A stretch of DNA of 64,000 nucleotides, taken from contig CM046354.1 in the NCBI GenBank assembly GCA_025403435.1, positions 36,992,459-37,056,458 of the forward strand, read 5' to 3'. Shown in pieces: positions 46,647 through 59,415 of this stretch; within the stretch, counting starts at the first letter, position 1; each line of letters opens with the position of its first letter. The notes under the pieces were generated by a model. It did not search any database. It saw only the letters and a program-made list of their open reading frames with translations, and was not told the origin of the DNA. Made by a program: the position numbers and the translations under genes. Source of the stretch: Artocarpus heterophyllus (taxonomy: Eukaryota; Streptophyta; Magnoliopsida; Rosales; Moraceae).

Positions 46647-49600
46647 TGTTACACTTTGAAATTTAATTAAGTGGTTTTAGTGTACAAAATGGTGAATTAG
46701 TCTGCTATGATGTATTTTTAAACTTAATCTGACTATTTTGTGATATTTTTAAACTAATGTTATTTCTAATTATTTTAATCATTGTAATTACTTTTGATTA
46801 TCTTTATTTGTTATTTTGAATTTTGAAACAAAACAATTTGTCAAATGCTAAATATACCTCTTTTTGCAAAACCGTAGATGGCACATGGTTTTTACACAGT
46901 GAAACCACCCACATTTTCTTTTATTTCCCTCCTCTGCCTCTCTCTTTCACTCATGTTCACACACACACTCTCTCTCTCCTCACTCTCTCGTTCTCTCTCT
47001 CTTTCTCTCTCACTGCCTCTCTTTCTCTCTCTCTTTTGTTCAAATTTTTGATTCCAAATCAAGCCCAAGCTTCGGTTTTTAGTAGATTGGAAGCTCAGGA
47101 ACACGTTTGAACAATCACAAACTCGATTCAAAGATTAAATCAATGTTAGTTTTCAAATTCTACACTTTTCCTAAAATTTTTAATTTTCTTAGCATTTTGT
47201 AATTCGAGCCCTTTTGAGCTTAGAAAACCTTGAATCTAAGTTAGAAGAACCCAAGTTATCTAGAATCCAAGCTTAGTTTGATGAAAAATGAATTTGAATC
47301 AAGTTTTTCAATTTTTCTTCATTTTTCTCATTTTTAGATTTTCTTGAAATTTTTTTATGTAAATCTTGTTTAAATTAGTTTAGAAGTGTTCTATTATGTT
47401 TTTCTATTATCTATGAGTGTTTTTCATGCTTAGGAATTGAGAAAAACATATGAAAATGAGAATTGGGCACGGGGAAGATCAAGACCCGATTATGGAAAAT
47501 TCTAGAATTTTTTAGTTCGGTAGGCCAAACTTGAAGTTTGGCAGGCCGGTCCTATACGGTAGGTAGGCCAAGCTCTGTAGTTCGATAGGCTAGTACAGAC
47601 AGTTCGATAGGCTGACTGAATCTTGTAGAAATTTGTCATTTTTTACCCGTTTTTACTATTTTGAACCCAGAATGAGAGTTTAGCCTTATAATATGATTTT
47701 ATAAATATAAACGGCACACTAGGACACCGTGAAATAGTTTAACAACATAGGATATTGTTGGAAACAAAGTGCGCAGCGGAATTTTAAAATTTTTCATCAG
47801 AGTAGTTTCTAAAACACAAGTTTGACATGTTATATGTATAAATTAGACAGATCTTACTAACCTTTGTGTGAAGATCCTCCGCAGCCTGTGAAGAGAAGTA
47901 ACGTTCTAGAAGAGCCTCAACCAACTGGTCTTCTTTGCTATTCTCTATCCACAACCGGAGTAAGTGTGGGCTCACACGTTCAGCTTCTTCCACCGGTGAC
48001 TCTCCTTCCAACCAATAGAGAGAACCCAAAGCTAGTGTTCATGATTTGTGAACAAAAGCTCTCAGGGAGTTTTTAGATGCTCACTAGAGAGTATCACTCT
48101 TAATCTCTCAAATTGATCTCAGTAAATCATGAGACTCACTCCCTTTTTATACCTATTGGTCCTAGGGTCAGTCCATATCAGACTAGGTCTCAAAAACTCG
48201 AAACAGAATCAAGTTCAGATCAATATCTGATAAGATCCGCGTGAAAAAGCGCGTAATCTTATCTCCGCTGATCGGCAGGCCGAACACGTCATCCGACAGG
48301 CCGAACTCCCGAGAAAAAATCTCCGCGAATTTTTTATTTTCCACCTAAGATTCTAAAGGATAAAGTCTCAATTTTGATTCCAATAACCCAATAGAGAAGT
48401 TATCTGATCAAAACAAACTTTATCAAGATAGTCTCTAAGAAAATAAATCAATTCACAATAATTATACAAGTTTATCTTGTTCTAATTTGTCCAAAATCAA
48501 AACAACCGATAAACAGACAAGAATTATCTGATTGCAATAATTCAACAAGTTTATCTTGAACTAATTTCTTACAAAATTAATTCAACCGATAAACAGACGT
48601 GGATTATTTGATTCTTACAAATTTTAAACCAATCTGATAAATCCGACATAAGTCACCAATTATTGAAAAAGCACGCCGTGTCGTTACAGGACCTTGTGAG
48701 CTAGCAAAGGGGACCAAAATAGACCTATAAAGTTCAAGCTCATGATAATTATGAAACCCAATATCCCAGATATACATTTCACAATTATCAACTCCAACGC
48801 TACTCCACTAAAAGCTTGGAGCTGCACTCTCGAACTTTATAGAATTACGAAGCTCGTATAGCTAAGTCTCCACGACATATCATAGTGTATCGCATCCCCA
48901 TATGATCATCCATAATCGGCTTAAGGACAAGTTCTGTCTTACCTTCTCGATTATTTTTATCTTACGTTCCATTGTCTCACCATTAGAAAACTTACCATCC
49001 AAAGATAGTATACCATTCGGTTACACCTATGTATCCAAATGGTTGAGCGCTCCAGTTTTCCAATTACAGGACAACGCATATAAGAGGATATCATTACTCC
49101 TAAAGAGGAGCTATGGATTCCATATCTATGAATAACAAGTCTACGCTATCAAGAGTCATGCCTCCAACATACCGGCATGCATACCACTATAGAGATGTGG
49201 GTGTCACCCATTGGTACATCAAAAGACACAAGTCGAGACAACGGGCCCACTATTCATCTCAGATTAAGATACAATACAAATGACTGTCTAAAGTGAATTG
49301 ATTTGCCAAGACAGAATTATTAATCTAAATCAATTCACTTTATGTCTCGATCCAACACATCGTCACCTATGACAACGTGCCAATGTTTCTATTCACGGAG
49401 TCCAACTCCGATGGTCAAGACAAACCATCTCCCAAAAGGGATATAGACAACATAACAATCTTTATATGAATAAAGCGCCCAACTTTATTCCCTCGATTGC
49501 GGATCATATGTTTTAGACCGTCACCTTAAGAATCGTGTCTACCGCATAATCATCCCATCATATGCCCAATTCTTAAGGTTTAATCTGACAGTCTCAGACT

Positions 49601-50717
49601 ACTGTTTGCTTATCATACATTCAACAAATATGAACGTAAAGAGTACAAGATTTGGTATATAGATAAATGAATAAATTCTTTATTGATAAAAATGTCTCCA
49701 AAAAAAAATTACTTTTTTACTCCTAGGGCATACATGTCTAACAGATATCTTAAGCTAGATACTGATAAACCTAGTTCCTATTTAAGGTTGTTCATGGTTT
49801 CGTAGAGCTAACATATAGCGGAGCGGGACTGCGGTAAAAGTCATGATACCAGATATTAAGGTAGGACTTCTACCCCTTTCTTTGGTAGCCAAGTTTTTAA
49901 ATGATTTTTGGCCTTAAAAATGATTTGTTTCAAAATGTTTTCAATGATTGATTGAAAAAGATTTTTATCAGTTGTTTTCATAAACAGTAAGATGAGGTGA
50001 TTTTCATAATGAACTACATAATGAATGCAAAAGAATACATTTTGTAAAATGAGATTTTAATAACTATAGAAATACATAGATGGGCATGATGCCATATTCA
50101 GAGATCGGGTCTGTAGTGTACAACCTTAGGGACAGGTCCTGAAATCCAATTGGGTCACTTCGGTGGTGATTATTATGGTTTGCCCAAGAAAGATAAAAAG
50201 GTACTTTCTGAACGAACTGATTTTGATAAGATTAATTTAAATGAATTTTATCTATTTAATTATGTTTTCTAATTATTTTTCTTGAAAGATAAATTTTATA
50301 TTTAAATTATTTATCTTTTTTTAAAACATGGTCTTATTGAGCCTTTCTCTCACTTTTCATTAGTTTTCAACCTTTTTTCCCATCTAGGTGGAATCCAGCT
50401 TAGGATTGACAGATAATCCACTGACCGAACTCACGAGTAGTAGAAGACCCTGAGTAGGTTATTCGTGTTAATCAAACAAGGCTTGTATTATCTTAACTCC
50501 TCTTTCTATTTTAGGCTGTGGTTGTAATTTACATATTGTCGATACTATGTGTGGGCCCTGTGGGACCTAACATGCACTTCTCTCTCTTTATCATTTTATC
50601 TCATTTTTTTTATCTTATTTGTTTAATTATTGTAAATGTTTGTTTAAAAAGGTCTTAAAATATCACATTTTTCATCATTAATTAAATTCTTTAACTGGTG
50701 TTTTAATTAAAAAGACA
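46647..50717 (+). mobile_element. Solo LTR inside the second cargo element, itself holding a copia solo LTR
   Basis: The ends are TGTTACACTTTG and AAAAAGACA, flanked by TAAAC on both sides (46642-46646 and 50718-50722). The insertion point is confirmed by the young copy, where the flanking sequences are contiguous near 15330-15345. Without the nested 47756-49743 insertion the LTR is about 2.08 kb. A CT-rich leader lies at 46930-47040 and a 'ttcggyaggcc' motif cluster at 47515-47610. The orientation, judged from the leader, is tentative. The frame at 46823-47110 is CT-repeat, not a gene. Confidence 0.75.
47756..49743 (-). mobile_element. Solo LTR, Ty1/copia (Angela-like), second copy
   Basis: 1988 bp, TGTTGGAAAC...TGTCTAACA on the + strand, flanked by GATAT on both sides (47751-47755 and 49744-49748). 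It is closely similar to 1675-3700 and to the LTR from 62084. On the minus strand it begins TGTTAGACATGTATGCCCTA. No internal region, so it is a recombination remnant. Confidence 0.92.
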
Positions 50718-50829
50718 TAAACAAAAGATCGGACCTTAAATGAGATATTTTTTAGGAGTATTAATTACTCCATATCACCAGCTATCCTGACATTAGGGTC
50801 CATGAATTTAAAAGTTTTAACAATAGCAT

Positions 50830-51580
50830 GCCATAAGAAATACAGAGTGCGGGGAAAACGGTTAGGAACACATGAAATATGGACACACATGCCATGGGTA
50901 AAACCAAAAGATTACAAATGGAGATTCAAATCAAATGGTCGTTTTTGGCTTCCTTTCTCCCAATCAAGCTTGGACATTGTAGTGTCGGATTCCGAATGTA
51001 TGCTTTGCATCTTATCTAACAATTCCTCAGCTATTGAAGTACTAACAAAGATTTGTTTGCCCGATTCTACAATGAAATTTTCTTCTACGATGTAATCTAA
51101 AAATTTTAAAAGACCATTATAAAACCATTTACATTCAAAAGTCCCAAGGGTTTAGAGTGAATGCCCAATAAATTTCTACTAGCAACCACGAATATTTCCT
51201 CAAGGGTACCTACTCCACCAGGTAGTGCTATAAAAGCATCAGAATTATCAATTATGGTTTTATGACATTTAGGGGTGTCTAAAAGTCTTTTCTTCCTACC
51301 TATTGTTTTCCCACAAAGGTTCCCCTCAACTAGGAGATGAGGAATAATACCCAGGACTTCGGCACCACTAGACTTAGTTGTTGTTGCCACATTTCTCATT
51401 AATCCTTAGGTCAGGTTATTCTTCCTGCCTGCTAAGGCTTGCCCTAAGTATCTTGCAGCTTCTAGGTAGAATTTATTTTTTCCAAGGCTAGAACCACAAA
51501 TGACACAAACATTCTTTATTTTCCTGGTTAACTAGGAGGTAGACATATTTGGTTTGTATGAGTAATTGCTTTATGTCTGC
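50830..51580 (-). pseudogene. Broken LOG-like ORF2 of the second cargo element
   Basis: The minus strand keeps KIKNVCVICGSSLGKNK, then a deletion and stop that remove the GGGS region, then GIIPHLLVEGNLCGKTIG, NSDAFIALPGGVGTLEEIF, KPLGLLNVNGF, a frameshift, and a C-terminal part ending DLNLHL. Unlike the young copy, it retains PGGVGTLEE. The helix before SDAF reads PKCHKTIIDN, also without the Arg-Lys pair of host LOGs, so that loss predates the split of the copies. Stops and the deletion make it non-functional. Confidence 0.85.
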
Positions 51581-52239
51581 TCCATTTAGACTCGGGGTTC
51601 TACATGAGATTTTAAAGATGATGGATACGTAAAAGGACTAAGAAGTCAGACAAGTAGGTGACGAACTAGTAATCTAAAGGTCTAAATAAAATATTGTGCA
51701 GGTAAGAAAGTAAGAAAAAATGATTGATAGTTATGGAAAGCCTAATATACCTTTTAAAAATTTAGACTCGAACGGTATAACTTTTGATAATTGAGAGTGG
51801 TTTGATAGAAGACAATCTAACACAACTATAGACCTTTTGACAAATGTACACTGAAGCTAGAAAATCAATATAAACGACAAACTACTGTAGAACTTTTGAA
51901 ATTTAGACACAAGTCTCAAAATATCTAGATAAGTTTCAAAAATTCAAACATACTATAGTACCACATGTGATGTGTCTGACAGGGTAATATATTTTATTAT
52001 TATATATATTATTTTATTTTATTTTTTTAAGATAGTCATAAATTAAATGAGACACTAACACTTATTGTGTTAATTTAATAACCCTAATTATTTTGAACTA
52101 AAAATAAAACATTCTGAATACAAATAGTTTTTATCAAAGAGAAAGATAGATTATTGAATACCAACTGAAATGATTTCAAACAAACATTGAACAACCTTTA
52201 TAGAGCGATGACTTATTTCCTATCCAATTTTCTTGTGAT

Positions 52240-52774
52240 TTGGCAAATAGGATCATGAAATTTCATATTCTTGAGACGTTATATTTTTGCATGGAATTTA
52301 GGCCAGAGTTTAAAGATAGCACCTTGAACATATCCACTACGATGATCTTGAAAAGAAGCATGGAGTTCATTCAAGTTCTCCTTAAAAAGTCAATCCCTAT
52401 AGAACTTTATTTTATCCTCTTTATTTATGGATACAAATCTAGGTGAAGTACATTTATCGTTAGAGTTTTGTTGTCCACATTTGTTACAAGTGACTGCGGT
52501 GGCATGAACTCTTCTTTTCATCGCATTACGACTGGTAACCCATACTTGGTAAACTGATATATTGACTGAAGTCACTTAGACAGGTCTTCCCCTCTATTAA
52601 TATCCTCGCACCACTAGAGATGCCAAAATGCATAAGAATCCACAACCGAGTGATTCTAGTCTTATATTTCTTTTTGAGAATCTTCTGGAAAAATGATAAA
52701 AAATACTTTCGTAGGTGTTGGTACTTTGGGTCCATGATAAGATAAAAGAAGAGTAAATAGAAAAGAAAAATCAA
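52240..52774 (-). pseudogene. Broken cysteine-rich ORF1 of the second cargo element
   Basis: On the minus strand it starts MDPKYQHLRKYF and keeps KKYKTRITRLWILMHFGI; a frameshift falls near 52560, then come SRNAMKRR and CNKCGQQNSNDKC. The third cysteine of the block is now serine. The tail QGAIFKLWPKF and the end KLD are recognisable. It covers the full length of the intact 173-aa protein. The conserved G-box at 52977-52982 and the CT-rich leader precede it. Confidence 0.85.
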
Positions 52775-54256
52775 GACAGTAATTTACAGAATCTTGGAAA
52801 TCCTTCTTCCTTTAGAGGGAGAAAGAAGAAGATCTAGAGAGAAGGAAAAGGATTTGCGATTTAGAGAAAAAATAACAAGTTTAAAGAGAGAGTGAGCTCA
52901 GAGAAATGAGCTCCTATGCACAGTAAACGTATATGTAGACAAGGATTGAATCATTGTATGTGACACGTATAGTGACCACGTGTGAGGGACAAGGTTTAAT
53001 GGATCAAACTGATTTAGAATCTGGACTAAGCCTAGATGTTTTAAGTTAAAATGTGTCGGGTTGTTTTTGGGCTTTACCACATTTGAAACGAGTTAAGCAA
53101 TAAATATGATATTTGAAGCCCAACTTGTACAGCTCTTAAGCCCAATTCAAAATCCAATTCTTAAAAACAATTTAGCTAAGATAAACAAGGAGTCCAATTT
53201 CATGATAATCAGAAGTCCTCCTAAATGTTATCCAAATCGTTCCATAACAACAAAATCCCCTTGTAACTCAAATAATTTGCTTTAATCAAAACCTTGTTGA
53301 ACAATGCATATACTCTTATCTTATCCTTAATACTCAGCATTTGTCAGTATATTTCTACCATTAACACTATCAATGGTTTGAACGTGACTAACCTTGAAAT
53401 CAATATACTTTTTGTCTTCCAATATAGATCACATCAATGAGCAAAGATCATCGATGTTATTACTTAAGGACATCTACAATCCCCGCAATCCTACTTATAC
53501 AATCTTTAATTTCCTTATATAAGAAACCCCAAGTAACCAAGAGATTCACATCTAAGCATCTAAAAGTTAAACCTTTCATCGTAAAGGTCCAAAATCATTA
53601 CAGATGCCTTAGGTATTGTGATTTACTTAAGGAAACTTCTAGTGGTCATTTTCACATTACATCTATTCATAAGGATCATTGAAACCACTTAAACATTATG
53701 TACACAACAAAAATATTCCAACCTTGAAGTTCATACATTCTTTGCCTTTACAAAGTCTCAACAAACCAAAAAATTAATGTTTATCTCAGTCAAGGTTCAA
53801 TACCATGGATTCCTAACTTATCTCATGTTCTCAAGTAAATAGAACCTCTAAGAAAATTTACCGAGACTTAAGTACTCTATCAAGTTCACGTATAATGACT
53901 ATGTAGGTTTGAGTCAATTATGAAGAATTTGGCACAACCATGCCGCACCTTGAGATCAATAACTCAAGCCTTGTATGTCTTATCATTTCTCATGAGATAA
54001 AAAGGCGTATAAAGCCTTGTAATTGGACAATTTCTCTCTTAAGCAATATACGTATAAATTCATTCTTTATAATCATCGAACTCGCATAAGCGTTAATACT
54101 TTTATTCTAGGGCTTTTCTATGTTATGGCATCCTCTTGGAGTGTATAAATCACCCTAAAGGTTCAATTTGATGATGACATTGAAAATTCAACGTTAAAAC
54201 CATCTCGAAAAGTGATATTTAAAGTGGTGTTACACTCCATAGGTTAATCGAATATA

Positions 54257-54269
54257 GGCTCTAATGCCA
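54257..54269 (-). other. Primer binding site of the second cargo element (degenerate)
   Basis: The minus strand reads TGGCATTAGAGCC, two mismatches from the TGGTATCAGAGCC of the young copy and at the same distance from the 5' LTR. It supports the orientation and shared ancestry. Confidence 0.75.
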
Positions 54270-54275
54270 AAAATT

Positions 54276-55917
54276 TGTAACGTCCCTAAGTAAAGGTTAA
54301 CAACTTTTAATAAATAAAATAAAGATTAGAAAATAAAAATAAAACTTCAAAAAAAAAGTTGCCTAGGACTTAAATAAAAACTCTCAAATCAAAATAAAAA
54401 TATAAATAAATAAATCACAATTTAATATAACACCTTAAATTGAATAATATAAAACTGTCATCATCATCATTCTAACCCTCAACACAACTTAATGCAGTCA
54501 AGGATAGCAACATTCAATACGTACATTATTATGAAGGACATTCTTAATAAACGAAGAGATTCCAACAGAATATATTTACATAGCTTTCTCAACTATGTTT
54601 CTTGTCACAACCTCATACATCGTGAGTCTTGAAAAGATGAAAATATAGGGGAATGAGCGAAAACATACTTAGTAGGGAAAAACATTACTCACCTTTAGGT
54701 TTTTATCATTGCCACATTAAAACTTGCAAACTTAGTTAGTTCTCAATCATTATTCATCTTATGAGATTCATTATGATTATATTCCATAGATACCTTACAT
54801 TAATCATTACCGAGTTTCATACATATACATATGAACAAATATTATAGTTCACCAATGTTCCTAGGTATCCACGTTTCAATAGAGTATTTATCACTCAACT
54901 CATCAAAACCCAAATGGGCATGCTTTTCTACTCTTCAATCATTCCAAGAGTGTCGGGTGAGGGGACATCAAGCCCTAGATTCTTAATAAGTCGATTTCTA
55001 TATAGTGTATTCTAGCACTTTTGACCCAAGGGAGCGTCATCACTTCCTCTTTATTTTTCCTTTTAGGGAATTCGTGCCCAAGAACATATCCGTCATCCTC
55101 TTCACGTCTTACCATTCCCTATAATCAATCATTATTTATAGAGTTAGTTTTCTTAACCATACTTCTCAATTTGCAACAACATATGTCAAATCAATTTATT
55201 CCCTGTTGCATAATATAAGACAAGCTCCACATCTTTGTGTTATGAGTAATATTCATATACATTCAAAATATCATATACATATCTTACAATGTAAAACAAT
55301 CAAATTTAATTAATCAAAACCTCACAAAAAATAAGTAATAGAATCCCTACCTCATGTGAATATACTGCTTATAACTTCCAACTCAAGATACCAAGTTTAC
55401 CACTTAAGCTCCAAGTACTTCGTTATCCTCAAGCTTGAAGAAAATTAGTGATTTTATTTGCAAAAATCTTTGATCTTTGTTTTGTGATTTTGGAAGATCT
55501 AACCAAAATAACCTTGGATTTCTCTCTTGATTATCCTGAAGCTGAGTTGATGATCCTTCATTTTAGAGTGGAAACGAGAGAGAAAAGAGAGAGAGAAAGA
55601 GTGAGATATGTGAAAGAGAGTAAAGGATGGAGACTCAAAGAAGATTAAAATAATTGAAGGGGAACCGGTAGGCGAAGGGTGGTCTCCATTGGAGACTTTG
55701 AGGCAAATAAAGCCAGGTGGCATTTTTGAAATAATTTAGAAGTTCCAAGGGCATTTTAGTCAATATACTAAATAGGTATAGAAAATTTTTTAAAAAAATT
55801 TAAAAATAGGTAAAAATAAATAATGTGAAATAGATTTTAGATGAAAAAAAATTTTAATTGGCACCCTAATAATTAATTTAATTATAATAATACCCGTTAG
55901 GAAAATAATAGGTGTCA
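54276..55917 (-). repeat. 5' LTR of the second cargo element
   Basis: 1642 bp; minus strand TGACACCTATTATTTTCC...GGGACGTTACA. It carries the shared LTR block, a donor at 54692 (minus) and an acceptor region near 54630 similar to the other LTRs. The CT/GA-rich stretch at 55575-55625 corresponds to the CT-rich start region of the young LTR. Confidence 0.85.
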
Positions 55918-56340
55918 CCGACGACGTCAGGTCAGGGCCAGATTCAAGATTGGGTTTGGGGTTAGGATTCATGATTTGGGGTCGGAGATAGGATTCAGGG
56001 TCGAGGTTGGGGTTGAGATTTAGGATTAGGGGTCGAGGTCGAAATTCAAAATAAGGACCAAAATTAGGGTTGGAATTCAAGACCGAGGTCGAGGGCAGGG
56101 TCGGGATTCGGGACAATGGTCAAGGTCAAGATTCAAGTCAGGGTTGGAATTCTAGATCGAGATTGGGGTTAGAATTTCATATCAGGCTCGAGGTCAGGAT
56201 TCATAATTTGAGGTTGAGGTCAAAATTCAAGATCAAGGTTGGGATCAAGATTTAGGACCAAGGTCAAGGTCAGAATCTAGGATCGGGGCTGGTCGAGGTT
56301 GGGATTTAGCATCGAAGCATGGTCAAGATTCTAGACCAGT
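55918..56340. repeat. Degenerate minisatellite, right half
   Basis: Continues the array of 42974-43856 with the same 'gaggtcgggattcaagac' variants and ends near 56340. The frames at 55790-56116 and 56070-56255 are repeat-derived. Confidence 0.8.
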
Positions 56341-56690
56341 CTTGGTATGCTCGTTAAACGGCTAGAAAGGCACGTGTACATGGAGTTGCCCGGAGTACAT
56401 CTAGCGAGGCTACTGACACGTGGGACCCATTTTGCTAGTGCTGTTTGGCGATAGTGCTAAGAAGATGACATGTGGCCTTAGATCGAATGGCTGAGAATGC
56501 TTTGGTGGCTAATTCGATGAACAAGAGCATGCCACGTGTCCTTTCTTATTTAGTTTCTAATTTTTAGGTTTTTTTAGGTATTTGCTGTTTGATTTTGCAT
56601 GTTTTGGTGCTGTTTGCTTCATTTTTCTGTTAGATTTCAAATCTACAGATAGAAAATTAAAAGAAAATTAATTATTTTACAAACATAATA
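56341..56690. other. Intergenic sequence with three G-boxes
   Basis: CACGTG occurs at 56371, 56417 and 56533, each followed by T or G (ABRE-like). No coding frame follows that I can support, so this may be a chance cluster or the promoter part of an unrecognised LTR. Confidence 0.4.
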
Positions 56691-58210
56691 TTCACTTGTA
56701 AAGGTGTTTATTTGTATCTCAGTACATCTATTACAGTGGATGTGTACATTGCTAATTGATGTTCAGGTTTATATGAAAGCATACAACCAACAAATACATA
56801 GGTTCAAAACATGTCTAAAGACACCTTTTTTTTTTTTCAATGTAAATCAATACAGAAGAACACCGCGGTGCCAAAACTCACTGTGCAAATTTTGCACATG
56901 TTGCAGTGGTAGGTGTTGTGGTGCCAATGCCTTTTCAAATGGGCGTCGTGGCCATAAATATAGAGGTTACCTTTTAGGGCTTAATGTAAGGGCTCTACTA
57001 GAGGTTAAAACACTTGATTTTCAAGCTTAAAATGGTGAAAACTTGAGGCTAGTTTGTGTAATCCAAATTTCCATAGTCTTGTTTAAGTTTTTGTGAGCTT
57101 TAGGACATAGAAAATGGAGAGGAAGAAGTGGGGAGAGTGCAGAACGTTTTTAGACTTGCTTGCAAAATAAAGATGCAAAAATGAATATTCTAGTTCATTT
57201 GATTTAGTCAAAATCGGGTAAGTGAACGGAGGAGCTTGCTTGGGAGCTTTTACCATCTTTTGGTTTGACATGTGGAAAGAGTATTGAGTAAGAGAATTTA
57301 GCTAATAGCTAGCCACTTAAATCTAGTACAAGCAAGAGTAATTCAATTTGCTATAACCTCGTTAACAAACTAATCAAATTACACCATTTTGCATACTTTC
57401 AATTCCAATCAAATTTATCTATATCAAATAAATAAATAGGCAAAACAGTTAGTTTAGAATGTATTTGAAATGAAAAAACACTTTCCAATCAATTCGCAAC
57501 CATTTAGCAAATTGATCAACTTGAACACTTGAATTAAGACAAAACACCATATCCTTGTCAGCCTCCATCGTAGTAAATAAAACCTTTAAGATTGTTGGTG
57601 TATTTTTGTATGTAAAGAGAGAGTGAAGGCTAAGAAATTTTGGAAAATGAAAATGCAATTGAGTCATGTATGAACATTTTCCATAAAGGTTTTATTTGCC
57701 CTTGCTTCTTGAAGTTTGTTAACGAGTTTTTATAGCAAATTACCCTCAAGATACAACAAACACTATATCTAGCAACAATATGGTGTCTCAGAATAAAATA
57801 TAAATTCTATAATAACTCTAGAGATTAAACAAAGACAGTAGTGCCATTTAAAGAATAGTCACAACCGAACTAATCCATACAACTTTTACACAAAAGTGTA
57901 TCATCAAATGTAAAGGTATCTCTTCACTCGTAAAGGTTTCTATTCGTGTTTTAGTACATCTATTATAATGGCTGTGTTCATTGCTAATTGATGTTTAGGT
58001 TTGTATCAAAGCATACAACCAACGAATACATCGGTTCGGAACATGTCTAAAAACATATTTTTTTCAAAGTAAATCAACATGGGAGAGTGCAGCAGCGCCA
58101 GGTTTTTGACGCCGCAGTGCTATGCTCACTGTACAAATTTTGCACATGTTACAATGATGGGTGCCACAGTGCAAGTGCTTTTTCAAACGGGTGTTGTGGC
58201 CCCAACAGCC
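56691..58210 (+). repeat. Direct repeat pair of about 290 bp (56691-56990 and 57915-58210) with a 0.9 kb spacer
   Basis: The two copies share 'gctaattgatgtt(c/t)aggttt', 'gcatacaaccaac' and 'ttttgcacatgtt(g/a)ca(g/a)tg', with considerable divergence. They could be partial LTRs of a small element or an old segmental duplication. The left copy has the palindrome CACCGCGGTG at 56861-56870. The spacer is AT-rich with no recognised gene. The 108-codon frame at 56704-57030 and the 87-codon frame at 58079-58342 are not supported. Confidence 0.5.
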
Positions 58211-58439
58211 ATGTCCTATTTTGTGTTGTTTTGTACCTCTAGCACCGTGGCCTCCGATATGGGTGCCGCGACGTTACGAGCTAAATCTAAACACATTAAA
58301 AATGTGTTTTTCAACTTATATCCATGTGATTTTTGGTCTTAAACATGTTAGAGAGACATATTATAATCTCTCAAACACTATTAGTGTGAAGACTTGACAT
58401 GAAAGATTACAGTGTCAAAGATGAAAGTTAGGATGCTCT

Positions 58440-59415
58440 AATAGGTCTTCAAAAGGTTAGAATCACTATCTCATATGTTTCAATGATGAATTATAATTTT
58501 ACACCTGTTCTTGATAAACAACGATTTGAGAAAATTTTTGTTTGTCAACCAATCCAATTTTCCACTATGTTTTCTATTAAAATTTCAATATATCAAAGTC
58601 ATCATTTGAAGAGCATATGGTAACGACATTCCTCCTAATGGAAATCTTAGAAGACGTGGCACTGAATGGTGACCAATTAGCCATCGCTACAGAGCTAGAA
58701 ATGAATGTGTCTTTTATGTAATTTGAAACTTTAAAGGGCCAAGGATATGTGGCTCTCATCATTTCTGTATCAATGGGTAGATAAGAGCAATATGTCTTGT
58801 CAACGTTCTAAAAAAGAGATGTTGGAGTTCTTTTTGCATCGTGGCTTGGTAAATTTGGCAGGACAAGAACAAATCTTGTCCATAATAGCTGCATAAAAAC
58901 CTAGAAATCCTTTTGGAGGATGTAGGTCTCCTCTTTGATGAGTTCCTATGATGCACAATGATTAGTTACAACCCATGCCCCTCCTCTTCGTGGGACCCTT
59001 AAACCGAAATTTGATGTAGAAATCTGTGATTTATGGGCTTCTTTTCCGTTGGAGGTGCTATTCGAGATACGAACGAAGTCATTGTTGCGGCTTTCACCAA
59101 AAAGGGTTGATGGTGTCATGCTCTAGGAGAGGCACTTCTTTTTGCAATTGCTAATGGTTGAAAGATCTCTATTGTTGAATCTGACGCCAACAAATTGGTC
59201 TCTGATGTTAAAGGCAAGATGTTTTTATAGATTCCATGGAACTTTAATCTCTGACATTTGTAATATTATGTCTAATTTATATTGCGTTTGTGTTTATGGG
59301 CCCTGTAGTGCTAATGGGCTGGCCATACTTTAGCTACTTTTGACTTTTCTTATAAGGAGCATATATTTTGGACTGAGTTCCTCCCTCGTTTCACGAGTTA
59401 GTGTAAAAAAAAAAT
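58440..59415 (+). pseudogene. LINE/retroelement RNase H fragment
   Basis: The + strand reads, with stops and frameshifts, APPLRGTLKPKFD, VGGAIRDTNEVIVAAFTKKG, EALLFAIANG, ISIVESDANKLVSDVKGK and WTEFLPRF. This matches the RNase H-like domain (GGxxRD...ExxAxxxA...ESDxxxxV) found at the end of plant non-LTR retroelements. An A run at 59404-59413 marks the 3' end. Sequence from 58440 to 58960 is probably the more decayed upstream part. Confidence 0.65.

Larger units (their letters stand above)
43857..55917 (-). mobile_element. Second, older copy of the LOG-carrying LTR retrotransposon, with nested insertions
   Basis: It lies in opposite orientation to 9277-18491, with LTRs at 54276-55917 (5') and 43857-45510 (3'), a primer site at 54257-54269 and a purine tract at 45511-45524. 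The interior carries the broken ORF1 (52240-52774) then the broken ORF2 (50830-51580), the same order as the intact copy. The interior is 8765 bp; removing the solo LTR at 46647-50717 leaves about 4.7 kb, and removing the MITE and 180-bp duplication leaves about 4.4 kb, equal to the young copy. Its LTRs lack the GC-rich leader, so it belongs to a different subfamily. No clear target duplication is visible in the repetitive flank. Confidence 0.88.

Noticed and set aside
46823..47131. 95-codon plus and 79-codon minus frames
   Set aside because: They are translations of a CT/GA repeat (SLSLS, ERERE) in an LTR leader.
55790..56116. NPNP-rich 108-codon minus frame as a repetitive protein
   Set aside because: It spans the LTR end and the minisatellite; the repeats are DNA-level.
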